Source: Kappaphycus alvarezii (lineage: Eukaryota; Rhodophyta; Florideophyceae; Gigartinales; Solieriaceae). Taken from it: DNA of 64,000 nt. This document shows positions 10,541-20,831 of this stretch, in pieces. The translations under genes were made by a program, and so were the position numbers. Each line of letters begins with the position of its first letter. Position 1 is the first letter of the stretch. Below the pieces are notes generated by a model. It did not search any database and had not been told where the DNA came from. It saw only the letters and a list, made by a program, of their open reading frames with translations. The stretch covers positions 124,001-188,000 of the forward strand of contig NADL03000465.1 in NCBI GenBank assembly GCA_002205965.3, given 5' to 3'.

Positions 10541-12147
10541 ATGCCTGTCACAGACAGACGCTCGCAGGACTCTGACTTCTCTCTTGCCCTTTCCAACCTC
10601 CCCACGCCTTCTCGGAAACGCAAAGCACCCGACACAAACCACTCATATAGCCACATGTATTCCGCCACATCCCGACTCGCCGCAAGACACTCACAGAAAA
10701 CGCTGAACGGTAAACGCCGAAAGGCCCAGTACGGCGACCGCTTCATACCTCTCCGCTCTGCGATGGACATGGATCTCGGCCGTCATGTCCTCACCCATGG
10801 TTCTGGAAGGGGGAATGGCTCCACCGACGACTCTACCCGCTCGAGGGTGTCCCGCATTTACGGCTCGTGTCTCGCCTCTGCCCTTTTAGGTACCTCGATG
10901 TCAGCAATTGATGCTGGTGGCAGTCCCTGTGACGTCAAGGCCATCGACAAAAAAATTCTCGCCTTTCGCGAGAAGTCCGCTGAACCGGGAAGGGTACCTC
11001 AATCCAAACCGGGTACTTAATGATCAGAACTTCTGTCGTCGCGCGATGCGTCGGGGCAGGTCCCGTTACATCCCGCAGCAAGCAGAGAAGATCCTCGACG
11101 CCCCGGCCCTCATGGAGGATTTCTACCTCAATCTCCTGGACTGGGGTTGCAACAATATGCTATCTGTGGCCCTTGCTGAAAGTGTCTACTTGTGGAATGC
11201 TGACACTGGGACCTATGCTATCTGTGGCCCTTGCTGAAAGTGTCTACTTGTGGAATGCTGACACTGGGACCATCGACCAACTCTGTGAGACCTCAGACTA
11301 CGGAGACTGTATCACATCAGTGTCCTGGATGCCTGATAGTGATTACATTGCAGTCGGTACAAATAGAAGTGAGGTCCAGATCTGGGACGTTCGGAAGTCA
11401 ACGTGTCTACGGCGCATGCGCTCCCATTCGGGACGTGTCGGGTCGCTGGCCTGGAATGGACACCTGCTCAGTTCGGGTTCCCGGGATGCAAGCATCCACA
11501 ACCATGATGTCCGCGCACGTCAGCATCACGTCGCGACACTGGCCGGCCACGAGCAGGAAGTATGTGGTTTGAAGTGGAGCCCGAATGGCAGACAGTTGGC
11601 ATCAGGAGGCAATGACGATTTGGTATGCGTCTGGGAGAACCAAAATACAGGCCCGGGGTGGACACCCACGCATCGTTTTGATCATCACTCGGCCGCTGTT
11701 AAAGCATTGGCGTGGTGCCCCTGGCAAGACAATCTGCTGACTACGGGTGGTGGAACCGCGGACAGGCGGCTGAAGTTCTGGAACACTATCAGCGGGACCT
11801 GTTTGAATACTGTGGATACTGAGTCTCAGGTGTGCGCCGTCGTGTGGTCGCCACATGATAAAGAGCTAGTGACAGGCCACGGCTACTCGCAGAATCAACT
11901 AACGCTATGGAAATACCCGTCAATGACTAGGATGGCGGAGCTCAAGGGGCATACCTCAAGGATACTTCACATGGCCCTCAGCCCGGATGGACAGACAGTT
12001 GTCTCAGGTGCTGCCGATGAGACACTACGATTCTGGAAGGTGTTCTCAGGTGCGGATACAAGACAAGGAGGAGATGGAAGGTCGCAAAACGGTAACCGTG
12101 GGCAGTGCTCATTGGAAACACTCCGGGAGAGAAGTGTCATTCGATGA
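10541..12147 (+). pseudogene. CDC20: CDC20 relic 1 (APC/C activator, WD40), frameshifted
   Basis: Cdc20 activates the anaphase-promoting complex and is the target of the spindle checkpoint. Seen here in order: a C-box (GDRFIPLRSAMD), a Mad2-interaction-type motif ([12 protein letters not shown]), [20 protein letters not shown], the [12 protein letters not shown] entry to the propeller, and WD repeats with GHEQEVCGLKWSPNG, SGGNDDLVCVWE, ALAWCPWQ and [16 protein letters not shown]. It ends in an Ile-Arg tail (ERSVIR), the known C-terminal APC/C-binding signature. Breaks: a 1-nt frame change near 10980-11000 and a 58-bp tandem duplication at 11156-11271. No introns are needed. It is the fullest of the three relics and could be read as a functional gene only if both breaks were assembly errors. 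Confidence 0.9.
11156..11271 (+). repeat. 58-bp tandem duplication inside CDC20 relic 1
   Basis: Two perfect 58-bp units (11156-11213 and 11214-11271) cover the codons for [18 protein letters not shown]. Because 58 is not a multiple of three, the frame shifts and the first unit leads to a stop at 11237. Relics 2 and 3 have a single unit. Confidence 0.95.
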
Positions 12148-13432
12148 GGAAAACCGACACCTTTTGCTGCCTCGCGAGATCCCGTGTTCTCTTCCGATAT
12201 CCGCAAGAATATTGCCGGTGGCACTGCAGGAGAAAAGAGAATTCCGAAGGGGGATCATATCGCTTCTTTTCGGTGTCTTTCCCAAGTGCTTGAGGTGATT
12301 CGTACCGCGCTACAATGATTTACTAACCATTTCGTGTTAATTCGTATCTGTTTTGCCTGTACTGCGAGTTTGCGATGTCCCGCGATGGGACGACCGACGA
12401 TGCGATATGCTGGCAACTGTTTACTTACTCCGTTTCCGGTTATCCTGTTTGCATGTTTTCGCTGTTCTGCCCGCTCTGCCCATTCTACATGTTCTGCTTG
12501 TTCTGCTTGTTCTGTTTTTTCTCATTTTTCGCATGTTTCGCATGTGTTGTGGGTCTTTTGAGTGCTGCGCGTCGTGTGCGTCTTGTTCGTTTTGCGGGCC
12601 TGTTCTGATTGTTTGAGCGCGCAACCACTTTCTTCTAAGTTTGAGTTTCTCGTTGCCACACAAGGGGAGTTCTTGAAAGCCTGCAATTTTGGAAGGACCT
12701 GACCAAGACGCAAGGTACGGAGAGGAAGGTAATACACGTTTGTCTAAGTACCGTAGATTTGCTATTGTGTCGTCGTAAGGCTGGAGGGCTCATTCCTGTT
12801 AGATATTTTGAAAAAGATTAGGAAATTTAGGGGGTTCAAAAATCACTCACGAGTAAAACGTGATCTTTTTGGTGTACTTGTTCCCCATGGCTCCCTCCGT
12901 GGCAAATGTGTCTTCGCATTAGTCTACTTGTCAACATATATCGTATTGTTTCCAATCGCTTGGAATATGTTTGGGGTATTTCCAGATGCGCAAGCTCGGA
13001 TTCGCTGCAATTTCGTCCCGTAGGTATTCTATTTGCACAAGATTATACTCGGATTTTTTGTTCGGTTGGTTACAAAGCACCACAGACTACTCACAAAGCC
13101 GCCCGTGCAAGCCTTCATCCCTTTGCCAAACGACGGCCTATTATCTATCCGGATTGTTTTCTTATATCAAAGCTGCCGCTGAAAGTTGCCTTCAACTTGA
13201 GAAATGAAGACAGGGGCGTAACACTTAGGGGGAATTTTTGGGTTATTTTAATGCATGGAAGATGTGGTCGGTTATGCCCACGCGGTTAAGGCGTAATGCG
13301 GGATAAGTCGTCGTAACACTTCCGGTTCATTTACTTTTACAGATACGCTGGCTGAAACCCAGTCAACGCTAATGGTACTGGGCGTGTACCCGAAATGTTG
13401 CGGCAGGCGCAGATGTGACTTGTTCTAAGATC
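12148..13432. other. Spacer downstream of CDC20, shared by three duplicated blocks
   Basis: No gene recognised. Collinear with 41253-42292 plus 48671-48960, and inverted with roughly 61780-63350. It contains a TTCTGCTTG-type low-complexity run (12470-12530), which is expanded in the block-3 copy. The short ORFs are not conserved between copies as proteins. Confidence 0.75.
13227..13311 (-). repeat. S1 short repeat with a 10-bp target duplication
   Basis: An 85-bp insertion lies between two copies of CGTAACACTT (13217-13226 and 13312-13321). The paralogous position near 48780 has no insertion, and the version at 61877-61971 (inverted) keeps about 95 bp. The read-out includes GGGTTATTTTAATGCATGG and the shared GGGGGAA end. 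It lacks terminal inverted repeats, which argues against a MITE and for a retroposed short element. Confidence 0.8.
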
Positions 13433-13525
13433 CAATGGGACCTGCACGATCACTGGCCTTAAAGTAGCCTTTTATGGGGCGTACTTTCCCTCCATTTCTT
13501 TGCTGGAATGCCCTTTTGAGTCGCT
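13433..13525 (+). mobile_element. Old LINE-B tail fragment
   Basis: Diverged match to the LINE-B end at 32165-32275: AATGGGACCTGC, GGCCTTAAAGTAGC, then GAGTCGCTTGTGGTTGTCTG. It joins LINE-C directly at about 13526. The same join is at about 50390-50410 and, inverted, at about 61655. It therefore predates the block duplication. Confidence 0.55.
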
Positions 13526-13623
13526 TGTGGTTGTCTGTGCTTGCATGGCTCGCAATCAAAACGTCCTTCGCAACGTTCTCGACCGCCTCTGAAAAAAAGT
13601 CAGCGTCGCTGCACTTGTCGAAC

Positions 13624-13743
13624 ACTGTGTTCGTCGTGGTCGGTTACTGAGTCGATATACCCTTTTTGAGTCGACTGTGGTTGTCTGGAAACCCATGGGA
13701 TAGATCAAGTATATCTTCCAAGCGTAAAACACCCAAACATTTT
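13624..13743 (+). mobile_element. 5'-truncated LINE-B tail inserted in LINE-C
   Basis: About 120 bp of LINE-B 3' UTR (ATACCCTTTTTGAGTCGA ... ACACCCAAACATTTTCC) lie between GTCGAACA repeats, an 8-bp target duplication. The LINE-C copy near 50490 lacks it at the same position. The inverted block copy near 61440-61560 has it, so it inserted before that duplication. Confidence 0.7.
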
Positions 13744-14072
13744 CCTCGTCGAACATGCAGTTCCCATCCAAGATCCCAATTCTTCTATTCATCGGGAGTC
13801 CCGTCCATTACTAATGGACATCTACATTCCGGGGGCCAATCATCTTCATACAGGTGATATTTTCGTCGCTATTACTATTGTCCATCCTCCTTCTCGCCGT
13901 CACATCTCGTCAAGTACAGTTACCGCAAGCGCTGCCGCAACAGTAGCGGAGCGCAAGAAACATCAGCATTACGGCGATTTATGCCGCCAACGTGATTTTC
14001 TCCTTTCCCCCATCAGAATTGGAATCTATGACACCTCGGGATATGAGGTCCAGAGGTATTCACGAGGCCTCG

Positions 14073-14498
14073 TGAAACAGAGAGGGAGGCAGCCAGGGCG
14101 CTGCTAAAGGAACAGTATAGAAGATGTTAGTGGGTTTCAGAAAGTTGGGGGCAAACGATGTATGGAGTGTGCCTGTATTTGCACAAGAATTCAGATGAGC
14201 CAGTTTTATATAGATGGCGTTTTAGCTCTACTCTAGAAATTCTATATTTTGTTAGCTCAGTCGAACTTATTAAAAATTAGAGGTTTAACAATACAATTGT
14301 ACTATCTAAAATGTAACTACGTAAGTAAAACGATGACATGGGGCTCCACATCAAATAAAAACAATGAAAGAAAATCAAACTTCTAAATTCATTCAAGACA
14401 ATGCGGTTTCTCTGTTACACCACTGTGAAATATGGAATTAGAATTGCGACAGCGAACAAGTCTCTATTACACAGTGGTGTAACAGAGATATTGTTACA
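14073..14498 (-). repeat. LTR-d, 3' LTR of gypsy-3
   Basis: 426 bp, starting TGAAACAGAG and ending TTGTTACA on the plus strand. Near 14409-14487 it contains the perfect 19-bp inverted repeat TCTCTGTTACACCACTGTG and its complement. Paralogous copies are at 20046-20467 and 60698-61123. Confidence 0.85.
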
Positions 14499-15046
14499 CT
14501 ATTACCTCCCCCGGACTATTTACTTCCTCGTCAATGATACTGCGGGAGCATATTATGTTTTCGAATATACTCCTGGAAAGCATTCGTTACTACAGCAGAT
14601 CCATCTTCCGTAACATCAAAAAAGTCCTTCTTTGGTTGCCACTCTGCCTCAAGAGTTGGCACTAAGAATAATTGGTTAAACGGAGTGGAATAAAAACTAC
14701 ACTGTTTGCAGTGTATTACCAGGTTGATCTCAGACCTATTGTGAGACTGTTTCTATTCTTCAGCCACCGCCCACTCCAATTTAGTGCCTTTACTTTAACA
14801 ATAATAGAATAAGTATATAAAGAGGATTGATATCACCTCTACCATGAACAAAATGCACACAATATTTCATGTCAATAATTGCTTTTGATCACGAACAGTA
14901 CTTTGAAAATATTACATGCCAAAGAACTCATGAAGCCACTTAATATTGCCTTGAAAATTACAGTCATGCATAGAACATTTAGGTAGACAATATGAGCGTT
15001 CAATGTCACCCAGTAGTCATATTGATAGGCAAACGAAGCATCAAAA

Positions 15047-15310
15047 CTAAGAAATTGTAACCTCGTCCAAACTTTTGTGATCCAAGATAACCTCAATTTC
15101 CTGTGGTCCACCACGCAGTTCAACGGGTGCTGGTGCGGGAGGAATGGGTAAGGGAATGTCATCCGTCTCCTCCAAATGTGGTGTGTTGTGAATGATATAT
15201 ATGACTGGATGAACTTTAGAATGAGCAGGGAGATCCAGCTGAACAGCATTCTTATCAATTAGCTCCTTAAACACAAATGGCTCCAAGCTTCGCGGACCAA
15301 GCCTTTTCAA
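15047..15310 (-). pseudogene. Gypsy-3 integrase C-terminus
   Basis: The minus-strand ORF reads KRLGPRSLEPFVFKEL, then LDLPAHSKVHPVIYI, the conserved gypsy integrase C-terminal segment (pattern: GP.. then L.LP....HPVFHV). It is followed by EIEVILDHK, which resembles the start of a chromodomain. If so, gypsy-3 is a chromovirus-type element. The frame breaks just after this. Confidence 0.65.
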
Positions 15311-15969
15311 ATCCCAGGACCAAATTAAAAATCTATAAAAAACGAAGATTGATCCATAGCTTTGAACTGACTATCTGGAACCTTATCGCCTTGAAGCATA
15401 TGCAATTTGCCAAGCTTTTGCCAGCTTTTAGGAAATTGTGCAACCTCAAGAGAAACTCTGAGCTACCAAAGTCTAGCTTAAATGGTGACATACTCAGATC
15501 ATTGCTCACAGCCAAATTGCATGCAAATTCTGCAGAATGAAGTGGTTCATCCCAGTCATCCTGATGATAGGAACAGTAGTAACGGAGCTATTTCTCAACC
15601 ATTCTACTAAAATTCTCGGAAGCACTATCTATTTGTAGCTGTTTACTTGTATAAATTCTTAATTTCACCCCAATAAGCTTCATCAGTGTCTTCCAAAATA
15701 TTGAAATGAAATTGATGCTCCTATCTGAGATCAAATCGTCCGGAAATCCGTGTTTCTTGAAGATTTTCGCGAAGAAGTCTCGAGCCGTGTCCTCATCAGT
15801 ATCTGATGTCTTGGATTTCAGAAAGTGGACTCGGCGGGTAAGCCGATCAATTCAAGTCGTGATTGCATCATGACCAATACTCCGCAGGGGTAGTCTCACA
15901 TTCAAATCTGTAGCTAATAATACCCATCTGTGGTCAGGCAATTCCAGTGACTTGGATCAGTCAAAATTT

Positions 15970-17520
15970 TTAATTAGAGTCCTTATACTGCTGACACGTG
16001 AGACATCCTTCATAATAATTTCGAACATCTCGGCTCATACGTTTCCAGTGGAAGTTTTCTGATCTGGACAGTGCCTCTCTAGATTTCAAATGTCCACCAA
16101 CTTTCAAGTCGTCGGCAATTTGCAAAATATCCGAAACCAGTTTGCAAAAATATCCGAAACCGAACTTCTTGGTACGCACAACTTTCCATTGTAAATCAGC
16201 CTCAACCATCTCTTCAGAACACCGGCAGAATTTTTTCAAGTTTGTGTTTGTAAAAAATCTCCTCTGGCCACTCTCAGTCCAAGGCTTCTACCACTGGACG
16301 AAAAACTGGTCATCATCAAGCCGGGAATCTGATAAACATCAAGGTAGGGAACTTCAACGTCTTTCATTGAGACGTCACGATCTTCTCTCATCACGTGCGG
16401 AGCTCTGGATAATGAGTCTCCCAAGTCGTGAATTTTTCCAGGGTTCAGTGTGATGGGGAAGATTCCGACGTTTTCGAGACTTTCCAACCAACGTGCTTCT
16501 TTCGGACTCAGTTTTTGTTTGTGAAGAAGCTCTTAAGCACCTGGTTGCCTCTGAAATCTCAAATTGGACTCTTCAATGTAGCACCTGAATCTTCCTACAA
16601 AACTAATCAAAAGCAGCAGCTCTCTGTCGTTTGCAGTGTAGTCTGACTTAGTTGGTGAAAGCTTCTTGAATAGGAAGAAACTATGCGATCTTTTCCATTC
16701 TCATCCAACTGCAGCAGAGTTCCAGTAACAGCGAACTATGAAGCATCTGTATGACCACTAAATGGCTTTTTCCAATCGGGAGCGACCAACATGGGAGCCA
16801 ATGTCATTGCTTTCTTTAGCCTCTGGAAAGCATCATCACAGTTTCGATCCCATTTACCTATACCATGATCTTTCTTTGTCAGATCTGTGAGAGGTACAGA
16901 AATTGCAGAGAGCCTCGGAATGAATTCGACCTTCTCAGGAATGACATGAATGCCGTCTTTCGTGACTATTAAATCCGAAAAGTCAAGCTCAGTCTAAAGG
17001 AAGGATCATTTTTTCGGAGAGATGTAGAGCCTGTGATCTTTAAGCCTTTTGCATACAATTTCCAGATTTTCATTTGTTCTTCCTCATTTTTACTGAATAT
17101 GAGAAGGTCACCCATATAGAAAACCAAGAAGGCATCGATGCAATCATAGAAGATCTGGTTCATCAAAGTTTAGAACGTAGCAGGATCGTTGCAAAGTCCC
17201 ATTGGCATAACAAGATTTTCAAATTGCCTATACTTTGTATGGACCACATTTTTTCGACGTCTTATGGTTGCACCCTTATTTGATGAAATCTCGTTTTCAC
17301 ATCAAGCTTTCAAGAAAGTCTCGCACCTCCGAGTCGACCGAACATGTAATCCGAACGAGAGGGGGCAACATTATTCTTTTTGGTGATACTATTCAGAGCG
17401 CGATAATCGCCAACATCTGTAAGCTTTCCACCATTTTTTTCACAACGAAAAGTGGTGCTTAATATGGCCATTTGCTGGATCTGACGTTAGTATTCCTCAA
17501 ATGAGACTCGACGTACTTTT
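15970..17520 (-). pseudogene. Gypsy-3 pol relic: RT, RNase H and integrase N-terminus
   Basis: Fragments in the expected order on the minus strand. RT: FYDCIDAFLVFYMGDLLIFS at 16969-17166. The catalytic YMDD is YMGD, so one catalytic aspartate is lost. RNase H end: PGKIHDLGDSLSRAP at 16236-16487 (cf. N..AD.LSR). Integrase zinc site: RDVRNYYEGCLTCQQYKDS at 15970-16050, a CX2C. Stops and indels are spread throughout. Confidence 0.75.
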
Positions 17521-18605
17521 TTGACGGCCTAAATTCGGATGGAGACAACTGGAATAAAGGCCGATGAGGTTCCTTTGCTTCTTCCTCAACTTTGATCTCA
17601 TGATCAACTGATCGAATCAGTGGAAGCCCACTAGCAAATTAGTCCTGAAAGAACTCTTTAAATTTATCCAGTAATCCGCTCAGTATTCCAGCGAACTTCG
17701 AATCTGTCACTTCTCTCATGCTGTGAACTTCAAGTACCTAACATAATTCGAATTCATCCCCATTCCTCAGCATTCGTATAAATTTCTTCAATCCGAGATT
17801 AGACACATCAATATCGTTTATCGTCATCGGGATCAGTCGCTGAAGTGGAAGCATCTTTCACGAAATCAATCCATTTTCGATAGTATACACGTTGATTGCG
17901 GGCAAAACGCCGCGGCATTCCTAACAGAACATCATACCTGGTTTGGCACACAGACTAACTAGAAGTATTTTTATGCTCGCATAGCTTAATAGTTCCGTTG
18001 GAACTAATCTCAGATACTTCCGCAGATACTTCCTTCTGTGAATGGCAAAAAATGGCTCGTTCACGACGAATCTCAAACAATATCCTATTTCGCTTCAGAA
18101 ACTCGGCTGGAACCACGTTTGTATTGCATCCATCTTCCTTTAGTACTTTGACTGCTATTCCATCCAGTCTACCTTCAAGTACTAAAAAGGCTCGACTGGT
18201 ATAGAGCCATCAGTGGGGATGCTGTCACCATGACTAGATGTGATATCATTCGACTAGGCTTCGGAGATTCTCTACTTTTCCCTTTCCTCTGATAATTTAG
18301 CTCCGGTGACGTGCACAACAGTTACCCTCTGCTATTTGTGACATCTTTTCACACTCACACACCGGTCTCACCTGATTGTTAAACAAGTCTTGTGGACCAA
18401 GTAGTTTTCCGAGTCAAAGACATTCAAATCATTAGTGTGTCCTGCCTATTTATTGTTCAACACGATGCGATTATCACCCCTGTTACCTTTATTACCGTTT
18501 CTTTTCTTCTCTTCCAAGGTCTAAATCCCACCTCATGGCACGTAAATCATCGGTTCTCCATCAAGTCTTTCTGACGCTGCCCATTTTGACTACGTCCCAG
18601 GTTAG

Positions 18606-19026
18606 CTATTTCCATTGATGGAGGGCCTGAGGCATTTCGATTGTTTGAAAATGAACCTCTGCCAGTGAATAAACCTGCTTCTTAAAATGCTCCATCAAAG
18701 ATGAGCACAATAATGTTAGCAGCTTCGAACTTGAATGGATTCCCCATACAGACCTCCCGCAGAATATATGTTTGAGACCTTCACAGAACTGGCCAGTTTT
18801 CCGACTCACGTATACCGAGAATATTGGTAACAAAATTACTGAGCTCAGAGAGATAAGCTGACACACTTGTTTTCTGTCGGAGCTTGGTAAGCTTGTCACG
18901 AGCACTGAAAACACTATCCTGGGGAACAAATTTAGCTTCAACTAAGATTTTAAACGTTTCCAACGTCAGCGGGACAATGTTTTCTGAAACAATTGTGTAG
19001 CAACAGATTGCGGTGGTATCGGTCAT
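18606..19026 (-). pseudogene. Gypsy-3 gag relic
   Basis: The minus-strand ORF at 18781-19026 contains FVPQDSVFSARDKLTKLRQ, then SVSAYLSELSNF, the gag pattern seen in Ty3/gypsy elements (…ARDKLxxLxQ…SVxxYxxxF). A frame change near 18800 leads into the rest (18606-18800). No zinc knuckle is visible. Confidence 0.6.
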
Positions 19027-20045
19027 AAAAGTGGAAGCAAATTCAATTTAATTATTGGTACTGATAACTTCGTTCTGACCCACCTGAATAAGGTAACCTT
19101 AGGTACTTTTAGACTGAATGAAACAATGACCGAACCGTTAACGAATCTCGAGTCCCATCGATCAACACAGGCTTATTTGTTTTGAAGAAAGACATGTTCA
19201 GCAAACCTATTACTTAAAGCCTTACATTAACCTAAACTTGAATAAAACACTTCAAGTTGAAATATGCAAGGAATTCGTCCCTGGACGACCGATGGGCTCC
19301 CTCCCGGCGGAGATAGTGACTCACTAGTAGCTTTGATCACACCTACACTCCGTTGTGACTCAGCAATCTGTTCGGGATATCCCTACCAATACACTATGTA
19401 CACCACGATCGGTGTCCTCACACTATAGCAAAGCCTCTCAAGCCGACCTAAAGCTGGTCAATAACCAAGTAATACCTTTTCTGAGCACATAATCCCTAGT
19501 CTGAGTCCAGTCCAAGTCGACCTTTTAAACGTTAGCTGAACCCGTGACCCAGTCAGTGCACCTAGGTAGCAGCCAACAAGTGCAAGGATAGCAGAGGAAT
19601 ACTGACAGAGGACCTGAAATGGGACTTGTTCAGAAACATGACTTTACTCACGCAACTTAGTTAAGCGCGGCTGTCCAGTCTAAGTATTCTGCACAGGTTC
19701 ACGCAGCTTCGTGAGGCCTGCACGCTACCCTGTACAGAATGACCTAGAGAATACAGCCCTTGCTGCACCCTCCACGTTCCCGGTTACTGAGATCTCCAAT
19801 TAGTAGCAGCGACCTTGGTGGAACAAATGAGGTTTAGAGTGGCTGGCACTCCAGCGCACAGGTACTCTCTTGTAATTGGCACTCAAACCCACAAGAGCAG
19901 TATATGCGATTTTGCGTACAGTAAACTGACAGCAAAAGTTTTCCAAAATTCAGCAACCCACAAAAAAATACATGTGTAAAAAGACCTCGAACTAGAGCAA
20001 GACGAAAGAGAAAAGAAGCGGAACCGGTGATATCAATGCTAGCAG

Positions 20046-20467
20046 TGAAACAGAGAAGGAGGCAGCCAGGGCGCTGCTAAGGGAACAGTACAGACGATGT
20101 TAGAGAGTTTCAGAAAGTTGGGGATAAGGGTGTACAGAATGTACCTGTATTTACACAAGAATCCAGATGACCCCCCTTTATATATATGGCATTGTAGCTC
20201 TACTTTATAAATTCTATACTTTGTTAGCTCAGTCGAACTTATTAGAAAGTGAGGTTAACTATAGAATTGTACTGTCTAAAATATAACTACGTAAGTAAAA
20301 CGATGACGTGGGCTCCACGTCAAATTAAAACAATGAAGGAAAATCAAACTTCTAAATTTATTCAGGACGATGCCGTTTCTTTGTTACACCACTGTGAAAT
20401 ATGGAATTAGAATAGAGATAGCAGCAATTCTCTGTTACAAATTGGTGCAGCATGCACATTTGTTACA
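20046..20467 (-). repeat. LTR-d, 5' LTR of gypsy-3
   Basis: 422 bp, TGAAACAGAG ... TTTGTTACA on the plus strand. The 19-bp inverted repeat kept in the other LTR is eroded here. The right flank CTTCG resumes LINE-C. Confidence 0.85.
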
Positions 20468-20831
20468 CTTCGCTTTCTTCGCTTCTTTTTGTCGCGGTTC
20501 CTCTCTTCAGTAAAAACCTTGCGACTCGCTTCTTTTTGTCGGGTTCCTCTCTTCAGCAAAAAATCTTGCGACTTCGCTACCCATCTTGCGTTTACCTCCT
20601 TAGTAATGCAGGCGAGGCAGGCTGGCACCCGTACCTGCCTTTGTAGCTAATCTATGAACGCTATCCACACAATTTCATGCTTAGAATTCATAATGATTTT
20701 CAGTCCAATTTCAAGAGTTGAAGAGGACTGTTTTTCGTTCCAACATACTGCCCGGTTACCGTTTGCGACCTTCCACCTCCTCCTTGTCTTGCATCCGCAC
20801 CTGAGAACACCTTCCAAAATCGTAGTGTCTC

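Larger units (their letters stand above)
14073..20467 (-). mobile_element. Gypsy-3: complete but decayed Ty3/gypsy element
   Basis: A 6.4-kb element lies between LTRs of 426 and 422 bp (LTR-d), coding on the minus strand. Flanking 5-bp sites are CCTCG (14068-14072) and CTTCG (20468-20472), one mismatch. Along the minus strand: gag relic, about 18600-19030; RT, about 16650-17520; RNase H end, about 16240-16490; integrase zinc site, about 15970-16240; integrase C-terminus with a possible chromodomain start, about 15047-15310. Every domain is broken, and the LTRs differ by many substitutions, so it is old. About 1 kb between gag and the 5' LTR (19030-20045) shows no ORF. Confidence 0.8.
13526..20735 (+). 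mobile_element. LINE-C 3' part, split by gypsy-3
   Basis: Two LINE-C pieces, 13526-14072 and 20468-20735, flank gypsy-3. The first encodes NVLRNVLDRL, then MDIYIPGANHLHTGDIFVAITIVHP and VTASAAATVAERKKHQH, matching the LINE-C nuclease domain at 36900-37065. The second holds the end of the ORF and 3' UTR (CTTTGTAGCTAATCTATGAA, as in the copies near 50910 and 60560). A small LINE-B tail sits at 13624-13743. Confidence 0.75.

Noticed and set aside
13624..13743. The roughly 110-bp repeat with GGGGAAACGTTTGGGTG as the terminal inverted repeat of a MITE (it appears in opposite orientations at 30837 and 32236).
   Set aside because: Single copies have their own target duplications, only one end is constant, and at 31175-32332 it is the 3' UTR of LINE-B. 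The opposed pair is a coincidence of two insertions.
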